A stretch of 20,482 nucleotides of DNA, from assembly GCA_028286505.1 (NCBI GenBank), contig JAQBRK010000020.1:1-20482 (forward strand). Reading direction: 5' to 3'. Positions within the stretch are counted from its first letter, which is position 1, and each line of letters opens with the position of its first letter. The stretch is from Parcubacteria group bacterium (GTDB lineage Bacteria > Patescibacteriota > Minisyncoccia > Phycocordibacterales > Phycocordibacteraceae). The notes under the pieces are model-generated. The model did no database searches. It saw only the letters and a program-made list of their open reading frames with translations, and was not told the origin of the DNA. A program made the position numbers and the translations under genes. This document shows, piece by piece, positions 6,126-13,430 of this stretch.

Positions 6126-7811
6126 CTAAGCGCGTGGTAAGTCGACGACACGGAACACTTCTTCGAGTGAGGTGATTCCATTTAGTGCCTTGATGACTCC
6201 ATCCTGGGCCATCGTGAGGTAGCCTTGGCGCTCCACATGCTTCGCGACATCACCCTCGCTCGGGTTATCGCGTAGGAACTCTCCGAGCTCTTCGTCCATG
6301 AATATGGCCTCATACAAACCGACGCGGCCTTTGTATCCGGTCTCATCTCCTTCGGTTACGTCCGGCACCCAGGTCATATCAAGCGAGGAGGGGAGGAGCG
6401 AAACATCCGTAATGGTCGAAAGGATTTTTTCAACGATGACGCGCTGCTCGCCTTCAAGCGGTACCTGCTTTTTCTTTTCGGGATTCAGAGTGCGCACCAG
6501 GCGTTGCGCCATCGCGACCGTTACGGCGGAAGCGAACGTCTTAGGGTCTACACCGAGATCAACGAGACGCGGGAAGGTACCCGCGGCGTTATTGGTGTGG
6601 AGCGTAGAAAATACGAAGTGTCCCGTAAGAGCCGCTTGTACGGCGGTCTCGGCGACTTCGCTATCGCGAATTTCTCCCACCATGATGATGTCCGGGTCCT
6701 GACGAAGAATCGAACGAAGACCGGAAGCGAACGTGTATTCCTTGGTATCGATCTGGGTCTGTACGATACCCGGGAGGTGATATTCGATAGGGTCTTCGAT
6801 GGTGATTATCTTGATGTCGGGCGTATGAATATGACGCAGGAAGGTGTAGAGCGTGGTGGTCTTACCGGAACCCGTTGGTCCTGTCGTAAGAAGCATGCCG
6901 TTCGGGCGCTTGATTTCTTCCTCGAGCTTCACGAGAAGCTTCGGATGGATGCCGAGACTGTCGAATGAGACCTGGATGGATTCGGGATTCAAGATGCGAA
7001 GCACGATGGATTCGCCATAACCGCCCGGGATGAGGGAAGTGCGGATCTCTACTTCGCTGCCGCCTATGTTCACCGAGAAGCGACCGTCTTGCGCACGATT
7101 GTTCACGTTCAATTTGAGTCCCGAAAGGAGTTTGATGCGCGAAGCAAGGCCGGCGTAGGTGTGCTGGTCTAGCGTGAAGCCGTCCATAAGAAGGCCATCG
7201 AGACGAAGTCGCAGGCGAACGTCGTTCTCTTCCGGCTCGACGTGGATATCGGAGGCGTTCATGGCGAACGCAGCTGCGAGGATTTCTTCGAAGAGCTTTG
7301 AGGTCTGCGCGTGCTTCGTGTCGGCGAGGAGAGCACCGAGGTGCTCGGTGAATGCCGGCATGCTCGTGAGTTTGGTCTTGAGTTCGTCGAGCTCTGCCTT
7401 AGGCAGCGTGAACACGCCCGCCTCGCTTTCGGACGCCATCGAGAGGTCCTTGTACCGGTCATACGCTCGCGCAAGGCTTTTGTGCGAAATAAGGAACTTC
7501 TCGAGGATGTAGTTATCGTCCTCGAACTCTTGTACGAGTTTTACGAGTGTCGGGTTGTTCGGGTTTACGATAGCGAGCGAAAGGTGTTTTCCGTTCTTAT
7601 CGAAAACCACTGCTTCGGTTTCGCGAGCCTTCGCTTCAGGAAGCAGGCGTAGCGCGTCCATATTGATGGGGATCATCGTGAGGTCGGTATACCCGAAGCC
7701 GTATTTCTCGGAAAGGATGCGTGCAACATCCTCTTCTTCGCGCTCGCGAATGGTCGCGAGCTTTTGGTCCTCGGCGTCGGTATCGAAAGGAAGTGGCATT
7801 AGCGTCATCAT
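6126..7811 (-). CDS. pilB: Type IV pilus assembly ATPase PilB/GspE family
   Basis: Cytoplasmic hexameric ATPase that drives pilin polymerisation, or a related secretion or DNA-uptake filament. The 561-aa protein has an N-terminal GspE_N/MshEN-like domain (about 25-115), a linker helix region, and a C-terminal RecA-like motor. The motor shows Walker A GPTGSGKTTT (311-320), Asp box IITIEDPIEY (about 335-344), Walker B DIIMVGEIRD (374-383) and His box TLHTN (403-407). The usual tetracysteine zinc motif after the His box is absent: the stretch from about 435 to 500 is a longer acidic and lysine-rich linker and the protein contains no cysteine. No pilC, pilT or pilin gene is adjacent. The start region has ATG-ATG at 7811/7808 with a weak GGTGGT upstream. 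Confidence 0.94.
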   Translation of the reverse strand: MMTLMPLPFDTDAEDQKLATIREREEEDVARILSEKYGFGYTDLTMIPINMDALRLLPEAKARETEAVVFDKNGKHLSLAIVNPNNPTLVKLVQEFEDDNYILEKFLISHKSLARAYDRYKDLSMASESEAGVFTLPKAELDELKTKLTSMPAFTEHLGALLADTKHAQTSKLFEEILAAAFAMNASDIHVEPEENDVRLRLRLDGLLMDGFTLDQHTYAGLASRIKLLSGLKLNVNNRAQDGRFSVNIGGSEVEIRTSLIPGGYGESIVLRILNPESIQVSFDSLGIHPKLLVKLEEEIKRPNGMLLTTGPTGSGKTTTLYTFLRHIHTPDIKIITIEDPIEYHLPGIVQTQIDTKEYTFASGLRSILRQDPDIIMVGEIRDSEVAETAVQAALTGHFVFSTLHTNNAAGTFPRLVDLGVDPKTFASAVTVAMAQRLVRTLNPEKKKQVPLEGEQRVIVEKILSTITDVSLLPSSLDMTWVPDVTEGDETGYKGRVGLYEAIFMDEELGEFLRDNPSEGDVAKHVERQGYLTMAQDGVIKALNGITSLEEVFRVVDLPRA

Positions 7812-7841
7812 ACCACCGCATAAACCCTACCTTTCGTATAC

Positions 7842-7871
7842 TTGACAAAATGTGTAAATGTGCGGTATACT
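7842..7871 (+). promoter_or_regulatory. Strong sigma70-type promoter of the exported protein gene
   Basis: TTGACA (7842-7847), 18-nt spacer, TATACT (7866-7871). It is the best consensus promoter in the window and lies in the divergent spacer with pilB. The predicted leader is about 34 nt and includes a Shine-Dalgarno motif (GAGAGAGG) 7 nt before the ATG at 7912. Confidence 0.8.
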
Positions 7872-7911
7872 ATAGATTGGAGTAAACCCTCAAACAGAGA
7901 GAGGACAGGCC

Positions 7912-8676
7912 ATGCGCCGTCTCATCATTTCTTCCCTGGTCGTTCCTTTTTTCGCTTTGGCGACTCCCGTCCTCGCGCAGACCATCAAGATCAGCGACGC
8001 TGACAAGGTCGCCTGTCAGACGGACTTCAGCACCGCCGACATGTCGCGGCACTATAGCTGCGGCGAAGGCGGACGCTACTACATCGTCCTGACGCGGCTG
8101 CCTGACGGCAACTACCTGGCGGCGCGGCCGGACATCCGTCCGCCTGCGCCGGTTCAGCAACCGGTCGTGGAAGCGGCGGCTCCCTCAAGGGCCCATGTGC
8201 CGCTTTCTGTGAAGTGGCGGGCAGAAGTCGGAGCCGAACTGTTCGAGTGCTGGCCGTCCGACGACTACCATGACACCTGCGCATTCGTCGAAAGGAATGC
8301 ATCCGGCGTGCGGATGTACTCGAAAGAGGAGGCGCGCGAATTCGACGTTCGGAATTTCGCTTCCCGCCCGTTGGCTCCGCAGGTCGCGCAGCGGAACGAA
8401 CCCTCGCTTCGCGAGCTCGTTCAGGCCCAAACGGCCCTCGACAACGAAAAAACGGAAAACCAAATCCGTCTGCTCCAAGCCGCCGCCAAGGCGCAGACCC
8501 AGATCCAAACCAATCAAGACTGGGGAGGATTAGGGCTCATCCTCGGCGACGGGATTGCGAGCCGTATCGCGAACGGTCGCAACGGGTACTACGACAACTA
8601 CACCCGTCCCGGCGACCGTAACTACGCCCGTGGGTGCAATCCTATCGGTTATACCGGACCGATCCGCACCTGCTAG
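7912..8676 (+). CDS. Exported six-cysteine protein, 254 aa (hypothetical)
   Basis: I recognise no family. A classic Sec signal peptide (basic MRR, hydrophobic 4-18, likely cleavage after TPVLA at 22) marks it as exported. The mature part has six cysteines (35, 50, 113, 123, 242, 254), which could form three disulfides. The layout is an N-terminal domain to about 75, a proline-rich linker (RPPAPVQQP), a second domain about 95-150, a helical Gln/Ala-rich stretch 165-200, and a glycine/tyrosine/asparagine-rich tail ending RGCNPIGYTGPIRTC. It has a strong promoter, a good Shine-Dalgarno and a strong terminator of its own, and looks more GC-rich than its neighbours. This suggests a highly expressed, possibly acquired, single-gene unit. 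Confidence 0.85.
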   Translation: MRRLIISSLVVPFFALATPVLAQTIKISDADKVACQTDFSTADMSRHYSCGEGGRYYIVLTRLPDGNYLAARPDIRPPAPVQQPVVEAAAPSRAHVPLSVKWRAEVGAELFECWPSDDYHDTCAFVERNASGVRMYSKEEAREFDVRNFASRPLAPQVAQRNEPSLRELVQAQTALDNEKTENQIRLLQAAAKAQTQIQTNQDWGGLGLILGDGIASRIANGRNGYYDNYTRPGDRNYARGCNPIGYTGPIRTC

Positions 8677-8701
8677 CGACTCGCGAACAAACTCAAGACT
8701 C

Positions 8702-8739
8702 AAGCGTCCCGAACCCTAACCGGTTCGGGCGCTTTTTTT
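8702..8739 (+). terminator. Strong intrinsic terminator of the exported protein gene
   Basis: Stem GCG-t-CCCGAACC / GGTTCGGG-c-GC with a 6-nt loop followed by seven T. It is the most canonical terminator in the window and separates the gene from tsaE. Confidence 0.88.
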
Positions 8740-8748
8740 GTACCGCGG

Positions 8749-8754
8749 TACAAT
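8749..8754 (+). promoter_or_regulatory. -10 box of tsaE-polA (leaderless start)
   Basis: TACAAT is followed by exactly 6 nt and then the GTG start of tsaE at 8761. There is no room for a Shine-Dalgarno motif after the terminator T run and no convincing -35, so the transcript should start at the GTG. Confidence 0.55.
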
Positions 8755-8760
8755 TGCCTC

Positions 8761-9213
8761 GTGGAAAAAAGAATCGAGAATATCGAAGAACTCGGCGCGG
8801 AAGCGAAGCTTCTCGTTGTAACGCTTGCTCCCGGCGAGCGCGCCACTCTTGTGACGCTCTCGGGAGAACTCGGGGCGGGGAAGACCACCTTTACCCAGCT
8901 CGTGGCGAAGGAACTCGGCATAATCGAAACGATAACGAGCCCGACGTTCGTGCTCGAAAAGATATATGACCTGCCTGAATCCGCAGTATTCAAAAAATTA
9001 GTTCATATCGATGCGTACCGGCTTACGGCTGGGAGAGATTTAAAGGCACTCGGCTTCGACGAGCTACTTTCAGACGGCTCGAACCTTATTCTTCTTGAGT
9101 GGCCGGAGCGTGTTGCGGACGCACTGCCGCGCGCTCACATTTCAATAACGCTCGTTCCCGAGCTCGATGGTTCGCGCACGATGACTCAAACATCTTTTCA
9201 AACTCATGGCTAA
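8761..9213 (+). CDS. tsaE: tRNA threonylcarbamoyladenosine biosynthesis ATPase TsaE
   Basis: P-loop ATPase of the TsaB-TsaD-TsaE complex that makes t6A37 on ANN-decoding tRNAs. The 150-aa length is normal. It shows Walker A GELGAGKTTF (35-44), TSPTF (59-63), the HIDAYRL box (82-88) and LLEWPE (111-116), all typical of TsaE/YjeE. The GTG start at 8761 lies 6 nt after a TACAAT -10, so it looks leaderless. The last 8 nt overlap the start of polA, implying a two-gene operon with translational coupling. tsaB and tsaD are not in this window. Confidence 0.94.
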   Translation: MEKRIENIEELGAEAKLLVVTLAPGERATLVTLSGELGAGKTTFTQLVAKELGIIETITSPTFVLEKIYDLPESAVFKKLVHIDAYRLTAGRDLKALGFDELLSDGSNLILLEWPERVADALPRAHISITLVPELDGSRTMTQTSFQTHG

Positions 9214-11608
9214 GAAATCCGACAAGAAGCGCCTCGTCATACTCGACTCGCACGCGATCATTCATCGCGCCTACCACGCGCTCCCCGACTTTACGGGGCC
9301 CGACGGTGCTCCTACCGGCGCGCTCTATGGACTCGCGTCCATGCTGCTGCGCATTTTCGGCGACCTGAAGCCCGATTACATCGCCGCGGCGTATGACCTT
9401 GCAGGCCCCACCGTGCGTCACGAAGCGTATGCGGAATATAAAGGCACGCGCACCAAGAGCGACGACGCGCTCATCGCGCAGCTCACTACTTCACGCGACG
9501 TGTTCGCTGCTTTTTCGGTACCGATATACGAGCGCGCCGGATTCGAAGCGGATGACGTGCTGGGGACCATTGTAAAAATGCTCGAGAAGGACCCGAACAT
9601 CGAGATAATCATCGCTTCGGGCGATATGGATACGATGCAGCTCATCGACGGCAAGAAAGTGCAGGTGTACACGCTCAAGAAAGGACTCAACGACACTATT
9701 CTCTACGATGAGCAGGCGGTTATCGATCGTTATGGATTCGCACCGGAAATGATTTCCGACTATAAGGGTCTTCGTGGTGACCCTTCCGACAATATCAAGG
9801 GCGTTCCGGGTATCGGCGAGAAAACGGCCACCGACTTGATTCAGAATTTCGGTACCATCGAGAACCTCTATAAAATATTGAAGAAAGACGAGCAGGCTCT
9901 GCTCGATAAAGGCATCAAGCCTCGTATCATCGGGCTCCTAAAGGAGCATGAAGAAGACGCGCTCTTCTCGAAAATGCTCGCGACCATACGCGACGACGCA
10001 CCGGTGGCGTTCAAGATTCCGAAAGAAGAATGGACGGAAGAAGTGAAACTGCCTCGTATCCTTGAGCTCTTCGACAAGCTTGGCTTCCGCTCGCTCCGCG
10101 GGCGAGCGCAGTCGCTGCTTGCTGCCGGCGGGGAAGAAGACGGTGACCTGGAGAGTGTCACCGAAATTTCGGAAGCATCGATTCCGCATGAGCGCCTCGA
10201 AGAAGCGAAGGTGATGCTCTGGCTTCTTTGCTCGGAATATACGAATCCGAACGTCGAAGACGTGCTCGGCTATGCGGGAAAGCAAACGTTCGATGAAGCG
10301 TATGACGAGCTTGCACGCTCCCTCACGGAAACGGGACGCCTGCAGACAGTGTTCGACGAGATGGAGCGACCCCTCATCAAAATCATCGATGAGATGAAAG
10401 CGCACGGTATTCTCATTGATACGAACGTACTGTCGAAGCTCGCGAAGGAATACCGCGGCGACCTCGAGATAATCGAGCAGCGCATTTATAAAGCGGCGGG
10501 GAGGGAATTCAATATCGCTTCGCCGAAACAGCTTGGAGAAATTCTTTTTGATGAACTTGAACTCAAAACGCCCGGAGCGAAGTCTCAAAAGAAAACAGCC
10601 ACCGGTCAGCGTTCTACAAAAGAATCAGAGCTCGAGAAACTGCGTGAACTGCATCCCATTATCGAAGACATCCTCGAGTACCGCGGCCTTGCGAAACTTC
10701 TCGGTACGTATATCGATAGTATTCCGCCGCTCCTTGATGAAAAGAGCAGACTGCACGCGCAATTCCTCCAGTACGGCGCTGTTACGGGACGCATGGCGAG
10801 CGAGAAGCCGGGACTTCAGAACATTCCGATTCGAACCGAACGCGGCAGGGCGATACGCGGTGCGTTCAGGGCTTCACCCGGTCACGTACTCCTTGGTCTC
10901 GACTATTCCCAGATAGAACTGCGTCTGGCGGCTATCCTTTCGAAGGACGAAAAGCTTATTGAGATATTCAAGAGCGGACGCGACGTGCATAGGGAAGTTG
11001 CCGCTGCCGTGTTCGGGGTCGCACCCGAAGCAGTTGATCCTGAAATGCGTCGTCGCGCGAAAATCATCAACTTCGGCATTCTCTACGGCATGGGCGTGAA
11101 TGCGCTTAAGGCGCAGCTCGGCACGTCCGTAGGAGAAGCGCACCAGTTCTACGAGGATTACTTTACGACCTTCGCTACGCTCGCCAAGTATCTTGAATCC
11201 ACACGCGGCTATGCGCGCAAGAACGGATTCACCGAAACGCTCTTCGGTCGCCGTCGTCAATTCCCCGAAATGAAGTCGCCGCTGCCGTATGTGCGCGCTC
11301 AAGCGGAACGCATGGCCATCAATGCGCCGATACAGGGGACGCAGGCAGACCTCATCAAACTCGCGATGGTGCATATCGACGAAATGTTGACCGCGGAAGA
11401 TTTGCATACTGATGTGCACCTCTTGCTCCAGGTACATGACGAACTCGTGTATGAAATCAAAGAAGAGAAATTAAAGGAATTGTGCAGCAAAATTAAACAT
11501 CTTATGGAAAGCGTGCTCGCCGCAAGCGAAACGGAAGGCGTGCCCATCATCGCCGAGATGAAATCAGGCCAAAATTGGGGCGACGCTGTCCCCTTTGCGC
11601 TTGAGTAG
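9206..11608 (+). CDS. polA: DNA polymerase I lacking an active 3'-5' exonuclease domain
   Basis: Repair and Okazaki-fragment polymerase with flap nuclease. At 800 aa it is shorter than the usual 880-930. The N-terminal 5' nuclease (about 10-290) is intact, with ILDSHAIIHRAYHALP, the acidic FEADDVLGT and ASGDMDTMQL boxes, and the helix-hairpin-helix GVPGIGEKTATDLIQNFG (about 200). Residues about 320-400 are a remnant without the DxE and other metal-binding motifs of the proofreading domain. The polymerase domain has TGRMASEKPGLQNIP (about 526), motif A GLDYSQIELR (about 564), O-helix RRRAKIINFGILYG (about 615, Phe at the sugar-gate position) and motif C QVHDE (about 741). It overlaps tsaE by 8 nt and has no Shine-Dalgarno. 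Confidence 0.97.
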   Translation: MAKKSDKKRLVILDSHAIIHRAYHALPDFTGPDGAPTGALYGLASMLLRIFGDLKPDYIAAAYDLAGPTVRHEAYAEYKGTRTKSDDALIAQLTTSRDVFAAFSVPIYERAGFEADDVLGTIVKMLEKDPNIEIIIASGDMDTMQLIDGKKVQVYTLKKGLNDTILYDEQAVIDRYGFAPEMISDYKGLRGDPSDNIKGVPGIGEKTATDLIQNFGTIENLYKILKKDEQALLDKGIKPRIIGLLKEHEEDALFSKMLATIRDDAPVAFKIPKEEWTEEVKLPRILELFDKLGFRSLRGRAQSLLAAGGEEDGDLESVTEISEASIPHERLEEAKVMLWLLCSEYTNPNVEDVLGYAGKQTFDEAYDELARSLTETGRLQTVFDEMERPLIKIIDEMKAHGILIDTNVLSKLAKEYRGDLEIIEQRIYKAAGREFNIASPKQLGEILFDELELKTPGAKSQKKTATGQRSTKESELEKLRELHPIIEDILEYRGLAKLLGTYIDSIPPLLDEKSRLHAQFLQYGAVTGRMASEKPGLQNIPIRTERGRAIRGAFRASPGHVLLGLDYSQIELRLAAILSKDEKLIEIFKSGRDVHREVAAAVFGVAPEAVDPEMRRRAKIINFGILYGMGVNALKAQLGTSVGEAHQFYEDYFTTFATLAKYLESTRGYARKNGFTETLFGRRRQFPEMKSPLPYVRAQAERMAINAPIQGTQADLIKLAMVHIDEMLTAEDLHTDVHLLLQVHDELVYEIKEEKLKELCSKIKHLMESVLAASETEGVPIIAEMKSGQNWGDAVPFALE

Positions 11609-11622
11609 GGTAGGCGTATGCT
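11594..11622 (+). promoter_or_regulatory. Putative promoter of the 44-aa membrane peptide
   Basis: TTTGCG (11594-11599), 17-nt spacer, TATGCT (11617-11622), overlapping the end of polA. A small hairpin GCCGC/GCGGC (11631-11651) follows in the leader just before the Shine-Dalgarno motif. Confidence 0.4.
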
Positions 11623-11663
11623 TTCCTCAGGCCGCGGGATTCACATGCGGCAGGGAGGAACTA

Positions 11664-11798
11664 ATGTTTGATCGCTACATTCAACACGCGTCTCAGTCCT
11701 CGCCTCATCTTCAAGTGGCCTGGGACCGAGTCCTCATCTTGACGGCCAACATCGGCCTCTGGGCAGCCGTCATTTTCGCCGTCCGGTTTTTCTTGTAG
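11664..11798 (+). CDS. Single-pass membrane peptide, 44 aa (hypothetical)
   Basis: Short ORF with a textbook Shine-Dalgarno (GGGAGG, 5-6 nt before the ATG), which is rare in this window. The polar N-terminal half (MFDRYIQHASQSSPHLQ) is followed by one hydrophobic helix, about 25-44 (LTANIGLWAAVIFAVRFFL), that runs to the C-terminus. It is probably an inner-membrane peptide with a cytoplasmic N-terminus. It sits between polA and holA with its own putative promoter and a hairpin after the stop, so it is likely a separate unit. Function unknown. A longer reading frame opening at 11595 overlaps polA and lacks a ribosome site, so I reject that start. Confidence 0.65.
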   Translation: MFDRYIQHASQSSPHLQVAWDRVLILTANIGLWAAVIFAVRFFL

Positions 11799-11821
11799 CT
11801 TCCGCTGCGAACTAGCGATCG

Positions 11822-11847
11822 AGGCGCCCCCATTCCAGGAGGCGCCT
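11822..11847 (+). terminator. Hairpin after the 44-aa peptide gene
   Basis: Inverted repeat AGGCGCCcCC / GGaGGCGCCT with a short loop, 24 nt after the stop codon. The T tract is poor (TTACCGTTTG), so it may act as a weak terminator or a 3' stabiliser. It lies just upstream of the holA promoter. Confidence 0.5.
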
Positions 11848-11859
11848 TACCGTTTGTAG

Positions 11860-11865
11860 TACACT
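11860..11865 (+). promoter_or_regulatory. -10 box of holA (leaderless start)
   Basis: TACACT followed by 7 nt and the ATG at 11873. No Shine-Dalgarno and no clear -35. Confidence 0.5.
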
Positions 11866-11872
11866 TTTCATA

Positions 11873-12526
11873 ATGATCTATCTCTTCCACGGCAGCGATG
11901 CCGAACGGGCCAGGCTCAAGGCATTCGCGTGGATAGCCGCCGCTCGCGCAAAAGAACCCGAAGCGGCCTACGTGCGACTTTCGGCCGACGCCATAACGAC
12001 GAGCTCGCTCGAAGAAGTGATGCAATCGCAGGGGCTTTTCTTTTCGAAGATGCTCGTTCTGCTTGATGACCCCTTCGCGCTTACGGAAGCTGGCGAAGCA
12101 GTGCTCGACGCGCTTCCACAACTTCAGTTGTCGCAGAACCCCATCGCCATAGTCGCGCCGAAGTTGCTTGCGGCACGTATGAAGAAACTTGAGGGAGCGG
12201 CAGAAAAGATTTTTAAAATTGATCTGACCGAAAAGAAACCGTCACGCGGATTTAATAGCGGTCTCGTGAATGCGCTCGCCGCACGAGACGGAGCGGGCCT
12301 CTGGAAAGAATTACAAAAGGCACAGCGTTCTGGCGATGTACCCGAAATGCTGCACGGCCTGCTGCACTGGAAAGCGCGTGACCTTATGCAAAAAGGGGGA
12401 AGGGGATGGAGCGAGGAGCAATCGCGCGAACTTTCCGTTTCGCTCATAGAGCTTTTGTCGGACTCCCGGAGCGGGGATCTGCCGCTCGGGATGGCGCTCG
12501 AGAGGTTTGCGTTGTCGCTCAAGTAA
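11873..12526 (+). CDS. holA: DNA polymerase III delta subunit-like protein (HolA), short form
   Basis: Clamp-loader delta subunit that opens the sliding clamp. At 217 aa it is much shorter than the usual 330-340. The N-terminus (MIYLFHGSDAERARLKAFAW) matches the delta pattern of a strand followed by a G-[SD] turn. The region SLEEVMQSQGLFFSKMLVLLDDP (about 45-67) matches the family box before the central strand, and PIAIVAPKL (about 90-98) follows. The C-terminal helices (about 140-217) include LLHWKARDLMQKG, typical of the collar domain. Identification rests on these patterns and on length-reduced CPR homologues as I remember them. It converges with the broken kinase gene and overlaps its 3' end by 8 nt. 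Confidence 0.72.
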   Translation: MIYLFHGSDAERARLKAFAWIAAARAKEPEAAYVRLSADAITTSSLEEVMQSQGLFFSKMLVLLDDPFALTEAGEAVLDALPQLQLSQNPIAIVAPKLLAARMKKLEGAAEKIFKIDLTEKKPSRGFNSGLVNALAARDGAGLWKELQKAQRSGDVPEMLHGLLHWKARDLMQKGGRGWSEEQSRELSVSLIELLSDSRSGDLPLGMALERFALSLK

Positions 12527-13020
12527 GAATATTTGTTGAGACTTGTCCGGCAACTTCTTCAGGAGAGAGGGAAGAAGTGTCGATAACCGTAAGACCCTCT
12601 TCTAAGGATTCTTCCCGCATCTTCTTTGCATACCAGACATTGCCTTCTATAAATTCTTGAACGGGCTTGCCGATGACTTTCCGGTTCTCGTCGAAGTGAC
12701 CGTCTTTCGTATAGCGGCCAACTAAGCGGGCCCGAACCGTTTCCGGATCTGCATCCAAAACAATAATTTTTACGGCAGTTGGATCAACGAAATCCGCAGT
12801 TTTTACGAAGCCGCAGACGATGAGTTCCTTTCCTATCTCGTCCTTCTTCGAGCCAGTGCGCCGCCTCGCTCATACGTCACGCGTGATCGGCATCATCAGG
12901 TACCCCGCGTGAATCGAAGTCGACTATGGAGTATTTTTCTTCGGGTAGAATCTCCCGCAGGTGCGGCATAAGTGTGGATTTTCCGACGCCGTTCACACCG
13001 CTGATGAAGTAGGTTTTCAT
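12519..13020 (-). pseudogene. Broken P-loop (adenylate kinase-like/AAA) kinase gene
   Basis: The start at 13020 gives MKTYFISGVNGVGKSTLMP, a clear Walker A (GVNGVGKST, about 8-16), then YSIVDFDSRGVPDDADHA. Codon 48 is TGA (12879-12877) where homologues I remember have tryptophan before RMSE. The frame resumes with RMSEAAHWLEEG and then shifts by +1 (one base gained or two lost, about 12840-12850). It continues as GKELIVCGFVKTADF...IIVLDADPETVRARLVGRY and runs to the stop at 12519. Walker A, the LDAD strand and the R-x-x-x-R lid-like residues suggest a small nucleoside or nucleotide kinase. Two independent lesions make a pseudogene more likely than recoding, but sequencing error cannot be excluded. 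A -10 (TACTAT) remains 6 nt before the ATG. Confidence 0.8.
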
Positions 13021-13026
13021 GAACGT

Positions 13027-13032
13027 ATAGTA
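13027..13032 (-). promoter_or_regulatory. -10 box of the broken kinase gene
   Basis: Minus strand TACTAT, then 6 nt (ACGTTC), then ATG at 13020, the same leaderless spacing as at intact genes. Its survival suggests the inactivation is recent. Confidence 0.45.
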
Positions 13033-13040
13033 ACAAATAC

Positions 13041-13084
13041 GGATGGAACACGATTACGCTCCCGACCGGATGGGACATGATTAC
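13041..13084. repeat. Two 17-nt direct repeats upstream of the kinase pseudogene
   Basis: GGATGGaACAcGATTAC (13041-13057) and GGATGGgACAtGATTAC (13068-13084): 15 of 17 positions match, with a 27-nt period. On the minus strand they lie just upstream of the kinase -10 box, so they could be paired operator sites or a small tandem duplication. Confidence 0.55.
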
Positions 13085-13133
13085 ATTCTCGCGCCTTACA
13101 GGCGCCTGGGCGCTTTCTTCGAAACGCCAGTTG

Positions 13134-13430
13134 GATTTTAATAGTCGCTTCGCTCTTTTAAAATCTAGGCCTACACGTTGTGGGTTTTCCTCTGGAAAAT
13201 GCTCACAACATCTTCGAGCCCATCACGATGAAAAGGTATGGGATACCTTTTCATTCCCACACCTGCTCGGGAGCACCTTGTGGTCACGAGTCACTAACCA
13301 GAATGCTTCGCTCGCTCACATTCTGCTAAGTGCTCTCGACCCCGCCTCGCGGTTTTCGAAGACGAAAACATCGCTCCGGCTAGCACAAGCGGAAAGCCTG
13401 ATGCAGATCAGGCTTTCTCGCGCTTGTGCT
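13134..13430. repeat. Array of six hairpins in the spacer downstream of tRNA-Lys
   Basis: The roughly 400 bp between the kinase pseudogene and tRNA-Lys hold no credible gene but six inverted repeats: 13134-13141/13158-13165 (8 bp); 13177-13182/13204-13209 with inner 13185-13190/13194-13199; 13228-13239/13243-13254 (12 bp perfect, 3-nt loop); 13299-13305/13319-13325 (7 bp); 13352-13358/13363-13369 (7 bp); and 13382-13402/13407-13430 (21 bp with one 3-nt bulge). The last one includes the 3' end of tRNA-Lys. GCTTCGC, whose complement GCGAAGC is a known very stable mini-hairpin, occurs in two of the loops (13147-13153, 13305-13311). A 13-nt motif at 13336-13348 recurs beside tRNA-Arg. Confidence 0.75.

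Noticed and set aside
12877..12879. TGA as a recoded sense codon in the kinase gene
   Set aside because: Some CPR groups read UGA as glycine, but here TGA ends other clear genes (ruvA, the 145-aa gene), and the kinase also has a frameshift. A pseudogene is simpler.
13134..13430. CRISPR array
   Set aside because: The inverted repeats differ in sequence and spacing, and there are no regular direct repeats or cas genes.
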